DNA of 64,000 nt, taken from positions 5,952,001 to 6,016,000 of the forward strand of contig JAWQUS010000030.1 of assembly GCA_036365455.1 (NCBI GenBank), read 5' to 3'. Every line of letters starts with the position of its first letter. Positions within the stretch are counted from its first letter, which is position 1. Below, piece after piece: positions 42,001 through 54,628 of this stretch. A program made the translations under genes and the position numbers. Source of the DNA: Macrosoma leucophasiata (Eukaryota; Arthropoda; Insecta; Lepidoptera; Hedylidae). The notes below the pieces were generated by a model, which did not search any database, had not been told where the DNA came from, and saw only the letters and a program-made list of their open reading frames with translations.

Positions 42001-45000
42001 TGTATTAGACCCATGATCCAACCTTGATCTTATTATTATTATAGTTTTAAGTACGAAAAACAGTTAAATATTGATATAACTTGTAGATTCTTCTTAACCA
42101 TTATATAAAAAATATTTTATTCTTAATAAATATTTTAACAAGTTATAATTCTTAAAAATAACAAATCTGAGTGCTAATTACTTGGGTGATTCTTATAATT
42201 CTTACGACAGCACAATCTTAATAAATAGCTGCCCTGACGAACTTCGTATCGCCTTAGAGGTATAAACAAATTAAATGTCCAAAAAATCGAAAAAAAATTG
42301 GTAAGAATCAAACTCACCATTTAGGGATATAAAAAAAGATTACAACCGATTCTCATACCTACCAACTATACACACATAATTTCATACTGATCGGTCATGC
42401 CGCTGAGGAGGAGTATTGTTACAAACACTATCACACGAGAATTTTTTAAATATGTTAGATAGTATAATAATAGTGATTTTGAAAGGCAAGAATAATTCTT
42501 GCCTTTCAAAATTACCAAGAAGTTTAAAAAACGATACGTCCGGTTTTGATGATGCACAGTTCAAACACTCGTATACCACGCAATACGCTCGTGGCATCTT
42601 TAAAACACTCGTGGAAGCAAAAACAAATCGCAACGTGACCGCTCGTCTCGACGCGACAGTCCGCGACACTCGCTACTGAAGCACTGCGAGAACCGCTTAG
42701 AGGCTTCGTAGATGCGCATGTTTGTGTGAGTGTGCCGTTTCGAACGATTTGTTCGTAGTTACATTACTGTTTGTAACTATACTGTGCCGGAGGGGAGTAA
42801 CCATAGCGTGTATTACCGATGCAAAACAGTCTGTCATTTTTTGCGGGGGGAAATGCGTGCGACACACACGCACACTACAAAAATCGTCTATTACTACGAA
42901 ACTGTGAGTTTCGTAACCATGACTTTAACAAAATATCGAAACAATTTCACGCACACATTTATACATCTAGGCGACAGGTATAGGCCGATTTGGGCTTGTG
43001 CTTTGTCAGAGGGACAAGCCTGCATATGGCTACTCCCCTCCGGTGTTGCTCTATGTATGCAACGAATATAGTAATGAATGGTGAATCACCAGCCGATGTT
43101 GATGAGCGACCAGCCGCTGCAGCGCGGCGCGCAGCGCGGGCAGCGTGGTGGTGGCGGCCAGCCGCGTGAACAGCGCGTCCGCCGCCGCCGACAGCGCGCA
43201 ACACACTCTCGCCGCGCCAGAGCCGCTGATCACGTTGCCGCCCTGCGAAATACACCGGTCAATATAAGGCTCGTTTCATTCTGAAGCGTGTCGCCGGTCG
43301 CGTGTGGCGAGACCGGCGACACGCGGTACAAAAACGCTACCGGCGAGCACGCGGCACAATGAAAGCTACTATGGAGCTTCATACAAATTGCACCGGTCGC
43401 GCGCGAACGCGACCGGCGACACGCTGCAGAATGAAAGTAGCCTAAAGGGGTTCCGATACGAGCAAGCAGCTTGGCGGCAAGCACGTAGATTTTTCCTTGC
43501 GTCAAGCATTTTGACCTTGTACGATGTTTGCTTGATGCTTGAATCAAACATTTACGTGCTTGCTCCGCGCTTGATGCGATTTAATATTTTTTGCTTGACG
43601 AAACGGATTGACGCGACGTTTTGACAGTGTTTTGACGGTCGGCTTGATCACGCAATCACTCAGTCTGGTCATCAAATACATTTCTTTTTCCACTCAATGC
43701 TAATGCAAGAGCTAGCAATGCTTTACGTTTGTTTTAATCCATTTAACACAATCGGGCAAATCACTTTGTTTGACGGATGGACGATCGGTTTCGAAATGAG
43801 GAAAAATGCGTCTTGCTGGATCAAGCTGTTTGACAGGCGTAGATACCCCATCAAGCCGTTTGAACAAGCAATACAAAATTACGTGCTTGCCGCCAAGTTG
43901 CTTGCTTGTACTCCTGACATACCTCCTGTGCTTCTTTTACATTCATCATTCTCTTCATACACATGTACGCCGATTCCTAAGACTTTTGACCTCACCCTCA
44001 AACAATACGTAATAACTGTCCCGACTGGTTGTATGGCTTTGTAATAACTTATAACAGAGACATAACAACTAAGGTCTCAAGGTTGGCAACGCATCTGCAT
44101 TTTGACCTCAGGTCTTTATGTGGGTGTCTGTAGGCTGTAGTCATCTCTTAACATCAATGTGAACTGCATGCTTGTCTGCCATCTTCAAGACATAAAAAAT
44201 CACGCCTGTAATCCCCGAAGGGGTAGGCAGAGGTAAATGCATGCATTCAAGCATACGTGCCAACACCCACGATTCGCCGGTTACGTTTTGGCCCATGCAA
44301 CAGGTGGCGAGCACATTCTCCGGGCACATTACCAAACTCCGAGATACTGAGAAACTTTCAGAAAATGGAAAAATACCAAAAGAACCTAAAGAACAAAGCG
44401 ATAGAGGATCTTACACCTTTATTTCTGGCAGCCCTCGATCTGGGAATTGAACCCAAGTAGTAGTAGCAGGCCACTACTGCTACGCTGGGGTAGCAGTAGT
44501 AGCCTGCTACTACTAGACTAGGCAGTCAGCATAAATATAATACAGTAATCCCTACTCCTAGACTTACGCTACCCCGTTTTACGCGAATTCCGAGATGACC
44601 GCGGTTTTTCTTTATCATCACCGCACGCGTCGCCTCCCCTACTTCATTCTGTCAGTTTTCGGTTTACGAGAAGTTCGAACGTGTTCATAGGCGACGGTGA
44701 CCACTTTCCATCAGATTGTTATACCTCGTTGGATAGCTGATAAAACGTGCATATTACTAAGCACATCTGCAAGACAGGCGCCATATTATTATTTTTTAAT
44801 ATCCTTGAAAGAAAAATTAACTTTCGAATTTTCTGTTCCTATTTATAAGTTTAGAACGTCTGCAACGAATTGTTTATTCGTTTTATGTAAAATTTTGGTT
44901 ACTGGGGTTATAAAGCATCTTATTTTACACGCAAAAATCGACTAACAGTAATAATAAGACTTATAAATTTCAAAATAACTAATGAGATCGGGCATTTTTT

Positions 45001-48000
45001 TATTAAAAACAATTAAATTTAAATATCTCGAAAACGGTTAGATTTGGGATAGGGTGTTTTCATAGACAAATCAGTCAGAAACAATGTAAACTACACGCCC
45101 TTAACGGGAATAGGTCGACTTAACCTGTAACCCTGTATAGAAGGTATCGTTTTTTAAAATGTTTCTCTCACCTCCTGTCGGCATGTCTCGACGATCTTCG
45201 CCACTGACATATCGTTACTCATATTATTTTCGAGCACCGGTTGCAGGAAGTTGAATACGTCGACACTGGACAAGAGACAAGAACACAATTATGCTTATGA
45301 AAGCTCTGGCAATTCAAAATAACAAATAATCACTTTTTTCAAACGTCACCAATCCCTCTCAATCCCCAATCAGTAACTCTGTCTGTGTGTCTGTCTGTCT
45401 GTTACCTTTTCACGGCCAAACGATTTTAATGAAATTTGGTACAGAGATAGAGCTGACTTTGAGAAAGAACATAGGCTACTTAGATATTTATAAAACGACA
45501 TCCACGCGCGCGAAGCCGCGGGTAACAGCTAATTATAAAATAATTTAATAAGTATTCTTGAGAAAGACGTCCACTGCTGGATAAAAGTCCACCCCAAAGA
45601 TGCCCACACAGCAAAGTATATGCAATAATTGCCACGCTTGATATACGGATTAGCGATCGCAGTGGCCGTAGTTTTTCCATTCAGTTCGTGGGCTACAATA
45701 AAGCTTTCTATTCGATTGAAATTCTGGAGTGCTTTATTCTCTTCAGAGGTTCCAAATAGAAAAAAATATATGTTAAGATACTGAGAATCTTATTTAAAAA
45801 AATACACTAACCAAGTTTCATCATCGCGTCCATCAAGACCCAGTTTGGCATCAGCTTGCAGTATTGACACAGTCTTGTTTCTTGCTGTCTGCATTGTAAT
45901 GATGGGTGTGGCGTTGTTTCCTTGATGTCCGAATAGGGAGTGTTCGAAGCTCGATACGTATTGGCAAGCTGCGAATATATGTTCCCAGCATTCTGGTGCT
46001 TTCGATCCCAGTTCTAAGCCACCTAAACAGATTACAGTAAAATTGCATTGATAAAGATAATCCAATATTTGGAGCCTTTCTTGATTTTTCAACAAATTTT
46101 ATACATACAGGTGTTGAAAAGACGTGTTCTTGCTCGGTTTCAAAGATAGATAAAATATCACAGGTGGCATAGAAAATATGATTCGCTCTTGGCTAGTGTA
46201 TACTCAATTATGCTCTAGCTCTACATAATGGCGTCCTAATATGAATCAATTTCAAAACGCAGGTTAATTTGCGGGGAGACATAAATACTACAAAATATGA
46301 TCAATAATCTTACCGGTAATCAATATATCGAGTGAGAGAGCATGAGTGGAGAGTATCTTGCCGTTAGGTGGCTGTGAGATGGCCGAGTTTGCAAGCAGCG
46401 CCAGAATACTGCTGCAGCGACTTTGCAAACTCAATGTGTTGCTTATTCTTGCAGCCTGGAAATGTAAATGTCATAAAAATATTTAAAAAATTGCTTAATT
46501 AAAGGTAATATCTAAGTATGTGTACAAAGTCACAAAAAAACTACACAAAGATTTGATGAAAAATTATGGAGAAGCTTAAACTTGTAAAAACAAACATAAT
46601 TTAATCGCTTATATAGTGGTGTTCCTTTTATTAACAATTCATTAACATAATATTACTAGGTTACTCCTAGGTTTTATGAACGAAGTGTAATGTATCAAGT
46701 CAGTAAGTAAATGTTATAAAACAGTCACGCGCATACTCTGCACCACTGATTTTCTTTTCAGAGTTTGATAGCGTACCTGTTATATGAGCCATTATGAGTA
46801 TTTGAGCATTTACATCTGCCCACTAATACAGGCATAACGTACGTACGTTGCTGTAAAATAATAATAAACACCCTACCTACCTTGTGCAATCCTTCAAGAC
46901 AATGTATAGTCAGTCCTTCCCACGCGATCCTCTTCCTCTTCCCGAAAGTATTGATCTTCTTTGAAATTATGCCGTGCAATTTGTGCCTCTTATTTCTATA
47001 CCCCGTCAAGGGAACGCTGAGTACTATCACCATTGAGTCCCAAATACAAGTTAGGATTCTGAAAAGAGATGTATTTAATGATATTTTTTTTTTCATGAGA
47101 TATATAGAGAGATCATCGATATAGACGTACAAACGTTAAAATCTATTTTAAATATCACGAATAAGGACAAAAACACTATCAATTAAACCAATGTATTGTG
47201 TTTTTTGTCCTTTTTAGTAAAATTATAACTCTAATTCCCATAACGTACACAGAATAAAAATTAAAGGCTGAAAAATGTTTATGTAGATTGGTCTAAATTC
47301 AATGAACATATCCACTATGCTTAAAACTTTATTGATTTCAATAATGGCAAATTATCCCATAGTTTATGTGTTATATTCAATGTAAAAAGTCAGTCCACGT
47401 AAGTGATAATTTTATCTATGTGGTCCTTTTTTACTAAGCCAGTGGGATGATAAGCAGAAGAGCGCTGGGAGGTAACTAATTAGCTACTCCTATTTATCAG
47501 CATTTGCAATAACAGGGGAACATCGCACTCAGCCCAAGGTGTTATTAATACTAAAATGTATAATATTATACTTTAAAATTTATCATAATATCGTCTATCA
47601 TACCTTCGCGCCCAACGTAAACTGGCTTGATATTGCGGTGAATCGTTGCTAGTATTACACAACATGGACACTTCCTTTAATTTCTGCCAGTCAGACATCA
47701 CTGGGTTTTGATCCAATCCACCCAGATCTGTGTGACGAAACAATTTACTTAATAGAAGTCAATCTCAATTTGTAAATTAAGTCAATATGTTAAGTTACTT
47801 ACTTTACTTGTTACTTAGTAAATTTTTTTGGAAGATATTATAGATATAGTAGGCTATCCTTAAAAGAGAGATACCTATATGCCGTCGTGGATATTTTCGT
47901 AGATCTACCAAAGAGGAAATGTGCCGCCATATATTATTTTGTTACGGATTTTCAAATGATTCATTGGATTCTTACTATCTTTGATTGATGTTACTTATCG

Positions 48001-51000
48001 TCCTAATACAAATACAATAAATAAATAAATATCTCAAAGGATTCAAGTGCCGCGTCTTCAATAAAAGCTTCCAAGGTGGCTTAATTTTCCACGACATCTC
48101 CAACATTTATAAATTTACACAAACCTCCCTCATCAATAATTTTATCTATTATATATGTGTCATTCGCATGAAAGTCCGTAAGCGTCTTTGAATTTATAGC
48201 CAACATAAATTCAAAGATATGTGTAGATAGATATTAGCGTGGTTTCTAATTAGAATTATTTATTCCTTTTCGTTTTGAATAATACTTTACCTGAGAGCAA
48301 ATGTATAAGTGGATGGTCTGATGTAGGGACATCTTTCAGCAGGTCGTGAGCTAAAACTTGTTGGTAGAGCTCTCGAAGCCACGTCGCGGATAAGTACACA
48401 AGGACGCCACTACCTTGCACTTCGTCAACAAACTGGTCTTCTGTTAGTGGAACTTGAGTTTTCTGCAATAGAAATGTATCTGCTAAGTATATACAGTAGA
48501 TACTTACTTAAAAATATATACAGTGTAAACTTTTTATAACGAAACTCAGGGACTGAGCAGTTTATATCGTTATTGAGAGTTATCGTTATCTCGTATAGAG
48601 TGATGTATCAATATGTGGATTTTAACGCAAAGTTGTGGTCATTTCTACTTCATAGGGAATTTATCGTTATAAAGGATAATATTATAAAGAGTTTACACTG
48701 TAGTTAAAAAAACTGGAAAAAACAAGCTTAAAACTAATTGAACTAAAAAATTATAATAATGTAGTGTTCAATCGAAACAGTCATAATAATATTATAGTAC
48801 AAAACACGTGGGGTGCTTATTATAGTAACTACAGATATACTCGTAATATAAAACATTGATAAAATTTGTACAACCATGAAAATTCAGCCTCCCACACTCT
48901 TTTTTCAATTTATTACTAGTGTAAAAATCATATTTGCGGATTTCACCGCGTAGACACGAGAAGAAGTTGCGAGTGCTGTATAAAGCCAGAAAACGTGCAA
49001 AAACGTAATACCTAAAATTTTTATTTTAAAATTTTCATCGTTATTAGTTTTAGTTTAGCTTGTTTTTTTATATAAACTATAATTATTTTTATCACTTTTT
49101 AATTTTTGCATTCGAATTATTGCATTGTCATCGGCCCTTGAGACGTGTGTAAAGTTTTAAGTTGATCATGATCATGACTCGATCATGACTTCTAGAAACC
49201 GGTGAAAATTAAGGTCAAAGATTCCGTTATATACCTACACAACCCAAGCTAATAGAAGCGCGTTAAACTTTGTACTTTATGGCTTAAATATTTCTACTAT
49301 CGACACTGAGTAAACACGTAAAATATTCGCAAATGCAAAAACGTACATACACACTCGATAATCGGTAACACATCGAAAATATGGTATGTAGTACATACCA
49401 TATTTTATTAATAGCTTTTTAAACTAAAATACTTACGTTTGTATCAACATAATGGCTAGTGCGATGTTGTTTGAGCGTCAACAGTAAGGCGGCGTACGTA
49501 GCGAGATACACTCCATCCGCGTTCATAATGCACGCGGTGGCGGGAGGTTGCGACGCGTTGTGCTGGCAACACTTCGATGCGAAGTCTTGCATCGCTTCGT
49601 CTACCTGTGAAATAGATAATGAAGATAAAGATGAAATAGAACTCGAGGATGCCGGAATTGTTGTGTTATCTTAACTGACTCTTAGTCTGGGTTGCACGAC
49701 GATATTTGTTAAAGTTAAAGTTATTGTAACATTTCACATCCTTCTCTAACTTGAACAGACTTCGTAAAGTTAGAGAAGGATGTGAAATGTTACAATCACT
49801 TTAACTTTAACAAATATCGTGGTGCAACTCAGGCTAAATGCTGAATTTCTGTCCATTTCTAAAGTCTCTCAACCTGTCGCAATACAAGGACTTCGCCCAC
49901 AGGTAGATACCCTGTTTTAAAGGAATCGGCAAACAAGAAAGAGAATTGAGGACTTTTTCAGAGGATCGAAGATAGACAGGAATAGACAGACAAAGGTAAC
50001 TGAAACGATTTTTAAGATAGTCGGAAGATTACAGAATGAAAAGAAGACAGTAAAGATGAGACAGAATTAGAGTATTCCTGCGAAGACGAATAGAAATCTA
50101 TTTGAACTCTACACGGAATCGAGGAACATATTTGCGTAAGCATTAAATAAAATAAATTTACTATCTAATGTCCTCAAATTTCGACCCCGGCGCTCTACTG
50201 CCGTCAAAGTGCTGAAAGCCTAATAACATGGTAAAGTATGCTCCTGTAATTTCAACGTATCTGTATTTTGAACTCTGGCTTTTGTGTAGATGTCTATAAG
50301 CTATAGTTGTAACTTACCATCCATGTGAACTATCGTGAACTAGGTATCTTGTTTTATTAAAAACACCGCGTCAAAATTTATGATTGTTCAGTATCTATCC
50401 GGATGAAGTCGTTAGTATAAAAGTAGCCTAAGTTACTCCTTATTACATAAGCTATCTGCCAGTGCAAGTCCCGTCAAAATCGGTAAGGCCGTTCTCGAGA
50501 TTACCCCCAACAAACAGACAGACAGACAGACAAAAATGATAAAAAATGTTGTTTTGGTATATGTACCGTGTATACATACATATGCATTTAGTAAAAAGCG
50601 GTTATTTCTAATTACAAACAGACACTCCAATTTCTTTGTTTGTATAAATATAAATAGATCGGGGATAGCGAACCAAATAACCATCGTACAAACCTCTATA
50701 CAAGTGCGTAGAGTTATCAACTTGGGAAGCAAAGAATTTTGCAATGTTTTGACGAACTGCCTTGCGTTGTGTCTCTCTAGATCAACGTTGCATTCTGTTA
50801 TGTTGCACCTGAAATATCAATAAATTACATTTTTTATGTGTGTATCTTCACGCCAGGTCCCTAACGGGGTAGGCAGAGAGTGTAGAGCGCCAGACATCCC
50901 GGTTCTGACAAACCTCTCGTGCCTCGTCTACCTTCATCATTCTCTTCATACATGCACGCCGATTCCTAAGACTTTTGACCCCACCATCAGACAGAACTCG

Positions 51001-54000
51001 ACCTATTTGGTCATGGTAGGTCAGCCTTGGTCTTCCTGGGCCTCTGCAACCATCCACATTCGCATTGTATATCTGTTTAGTCATTCGCTCATTCGACATT
51101 CTTTCTATATGCCCGAACCATCGGAGCATGCCTTTTTTCATTTTTACACCGATACTATCATTCACACAAAGTCTCTTTCTTACATCTTCATTACGAACGC
51201 GATCGGTGAGTGATACACCGCAGATCTTGCGCAAAGATCTCATCTCGACCGCGTTCAACTTACTTTCATGCTCTTTCCTGCATACCCAGCTCTCGCTTCC
51301 ATATAAAAGCGTTGGAGTAAGTACAGCATTATGTACGGCTAGTCGAGCCCGCTGGCTGAGATGTTTAGATTCTAGCAGCTTACCCAACGCTTCATTCACG
51401 CATTTCCCAGCAAGCACTCTTCTTTCTATGTCAGTGGTGTACCTACCATCCTTGCTAAAAGCACATCCAAGATATACAATTTCATCAACCTGTTCTAACA
51501 CTGCATCATCTACTACTACCCTTGCATTTGTTCTCTGTTCATCTCTTTCAAATACTAATACTTTAGTTTTATCCACATTCAATTGTAAGCCTTTCTCCAT
51601 ACAATCTTCTTTCATGACTGTGACTAGTGCTTGTAGCCCAGATGGTGTAGAGCTAACAATTACTGCATCATCTGCGTAAAGCAGACAGTTCACCACTAAG
51701 TCACCCATACGCACTCCCACATCCATCAACTTCACCCTCTGGAGGCATTTGTCCAGATATATAATAAACAGCCTAGACGAAAGCACGCAACCCTGTTTGA
51801 CACCGATGTTAACATCAAACCAGGGTGACATGTTACCATCTACCCGCACACATGCTTGACAGCCCACATACGTGGACTGTATTGCACGGAGCAGACTGCC
51901 ATCAATACCATACTCTGGCAAAATGTCCCACAGCTCCTTTCGTAATACCCTATCAAACGCCTTCTCCAAATCCACAAAACCGCAGAAAACCTTCTGGCTC
52001 ACAGCAAGATGCTTCTCTACGATGTTGCGGAGGGAGAAAACTTGATCCATACATCCTCTTCCAGTTCTGAAACCACCCTGTGCATCCCACAACAACCCGT
52101 CGGACTTCTCTTTCATTCTTCTTTCTAAGACTTTCCCATACACTTTAGCTGCCAAACTGATCAAACTGATCGCTCGATAGCTGGTGCAGTCCATACGTGA
52201 ACCCTTGCCTTTATACAAAGGCACGATGACCGCCCACCGCCAATCCTTTGGGATTCTTCCGGACCTCCAGCAAAGGTTGCACAACACCCAGAAAGAATCC
52301 CAAAGGGCAGCACCACCATATTTGATCATTTCGGCAGAAACCTGATCAATACCCGCAGCCTTACCACATTTCAAACTTCGTATCGCCCTTACAATCTCAT
52401 CTATTGTTATATCCTCACAAGCCGGCACCGTCAAGTCAGCAACTCCGGCGTCAGGGTTGTGAGCATAATCATACATTTCCCCATAATACTCGCTCCATCG
52501 TTTTAACACATCTTGCGTGTTCTCAAGAATGTCACCCAACTTAGATTTTATTTTATTCATTCCAGAAACTGGAGAAGAGCTTCTAGACTTTTTCACCTCC
52601 CTCCAATAGAGTTTGATGTTAGTCTCAAAGCTCTTCGCCAGTCTCTCATCAGCTTCCACTTTATCTCTCTCACGCTTTTCATTCACTAAAATCTTGGTGT
52701 CATTCTTGAGCCGACGGTAAATTTATCTCTTCTCATCTCTCATACCATTATTCATTTGCAAAGATGCTACATAATCCAGCCATGCTTTCTTCTTTCTTTC
52801 AACGGAGTCTTGCACCTCCTTGTCCCACCACGCATCCCCTTTCAAGGATTTGCGTATCTTTGCATAACCACATACTTCTTTCGCAACTTCCACCATACTA
52901 TCTTTCATAACTTGCCAACATTCATCCACGTCCAAGTCCGTAAGACAAACCTTGTCTAACTTTTCACGGACTTGACGTTCATACACTCTCCTTGCACTAA
53001 TGTCTTGTAACTTTTCACTCTTTATTCTTTCAAGTCCTCCGAAAGGCACACGGACACGCCAATGTCGCCATTTCTTGAACAGACCCCTAAACCGGCTTAT
53101 TACCAAGTAGTGATCTGTATCAAGAGTGGGACCTCTGTAGGCTCTAGTGTCCATCAGACTCTTCCGAAGACGACTATCAACCATGATCAAATCAATCATA
53201 CTTTTTTGTTTATTCCTCCTCCATGTATACGTGTGAATGTCCTTATGACGGAATTCTGTGTTAGACACAAGGAGACTTCGTTCCAAGCATAAGTCAAGTA
53301 TCAGCTTACCAGCATCATTTACTCTTCTATCACCATATGGACCTAGAACGGCCTCGTATCCTGGCCGCCTGGTCCCGACCCATCCATTCAAATCACCACA
53401 CAACATTTTTTATGTATCTTAATATTTCTCTCTATAATCTTAATATTAAAAGTAATTTCGAAACACTAACAAAATTCATTAGTATTTGTATATAGAGCTC
53501 TAAGAGTGTGACTGGTGAATCGTGGTTGTTTGTTTGTATGATTGTACGCAGTCATTTCATCAGACATTTTGCAATATTTATTGAATTTGATGAAATATTT
53601 CGATTGAATGATAAAAGCACAGTGTTGTTATCGGCTGTTAAAGCCACAGTGAACGAATGTATGAAAACGTGACTCTTCACACGTACATTAGTAGCTTCGT
53701 CAAATTCAATGGTGTTCATTTCATTCAAAATATTTCGAATAACGATAAAATTATAAACTAATTGCACAATTTTTATCTCATACCGGGGATGTCAAATCTA
53801 TGTTAGGTATTCTCTGACTTAGTTGTTATTTTAGTGGTACATTATATGTTACCTCCCAAGATTTAAAGTCTTCGGTATGCTCTTGGTTTTGTCAAGAACA
53901 GTTTCAGTTTGTATATTTGGCGACGAGGGGTTGTTAGCTCGTGACGGTAGGAATACGTTGTCTGCGTCGGAATCCGCTTCCGCCTCGCTACCAGAGCTTA

Positions 54001-54594
54001 TGTTCTCGGGTCCTGATGTATCTATAAAAACAATATTGGTACAAAAACGGGGAGAGACTCGTGCCCAGCAGTGGGACGTATAATGGGTTGCCATTATTAT
54101 ATTATTATAATCATATCAGCTGAAAGACGTCCACTGCTGAACTAGCTTTCCGCAAAGTTGTTATCAAAATTGTTGACTAAATTGGAGACAATGCTACCAG
54201 CTACAGATCATCTTGGTTCGCCTTGTGTTTGTTATTATTCAGTGCATAAAAAACATAGGTACTTTAAAAGAAGAGTTAGGTTTCGATAAAATTTGAAATG
54301 AAAAATAATTTAAAAGAGAAACGGAAGTAAGTATAAGATTATATCATACCCGAGGAATCTTGATCTTTTGTTTCATTACTCTGCAAAACTGCTACCACAT
54401 CTCTGAAAATAACAAAATAACGATTACAATGAATGTTAAGTACATGTCATCATATATTATTCAAAGAGCAAATATGTTTCAATCATATAACTTATATTTT
54501 ATTATATAATAATATATATGTTTAGTACTTATATTATTGTATCTGTATTATGTATATGTAGTTTTTATGAATTTCTCTATAAGTATGTATGTAT

Positions 54595-54628
<34 letters not shown>

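Noticed and set aside
50836..51679. Plus-strand frames of 125 and 204 codons
   Set aside because: Antisense shadows of the RTE reverse transcriptase.
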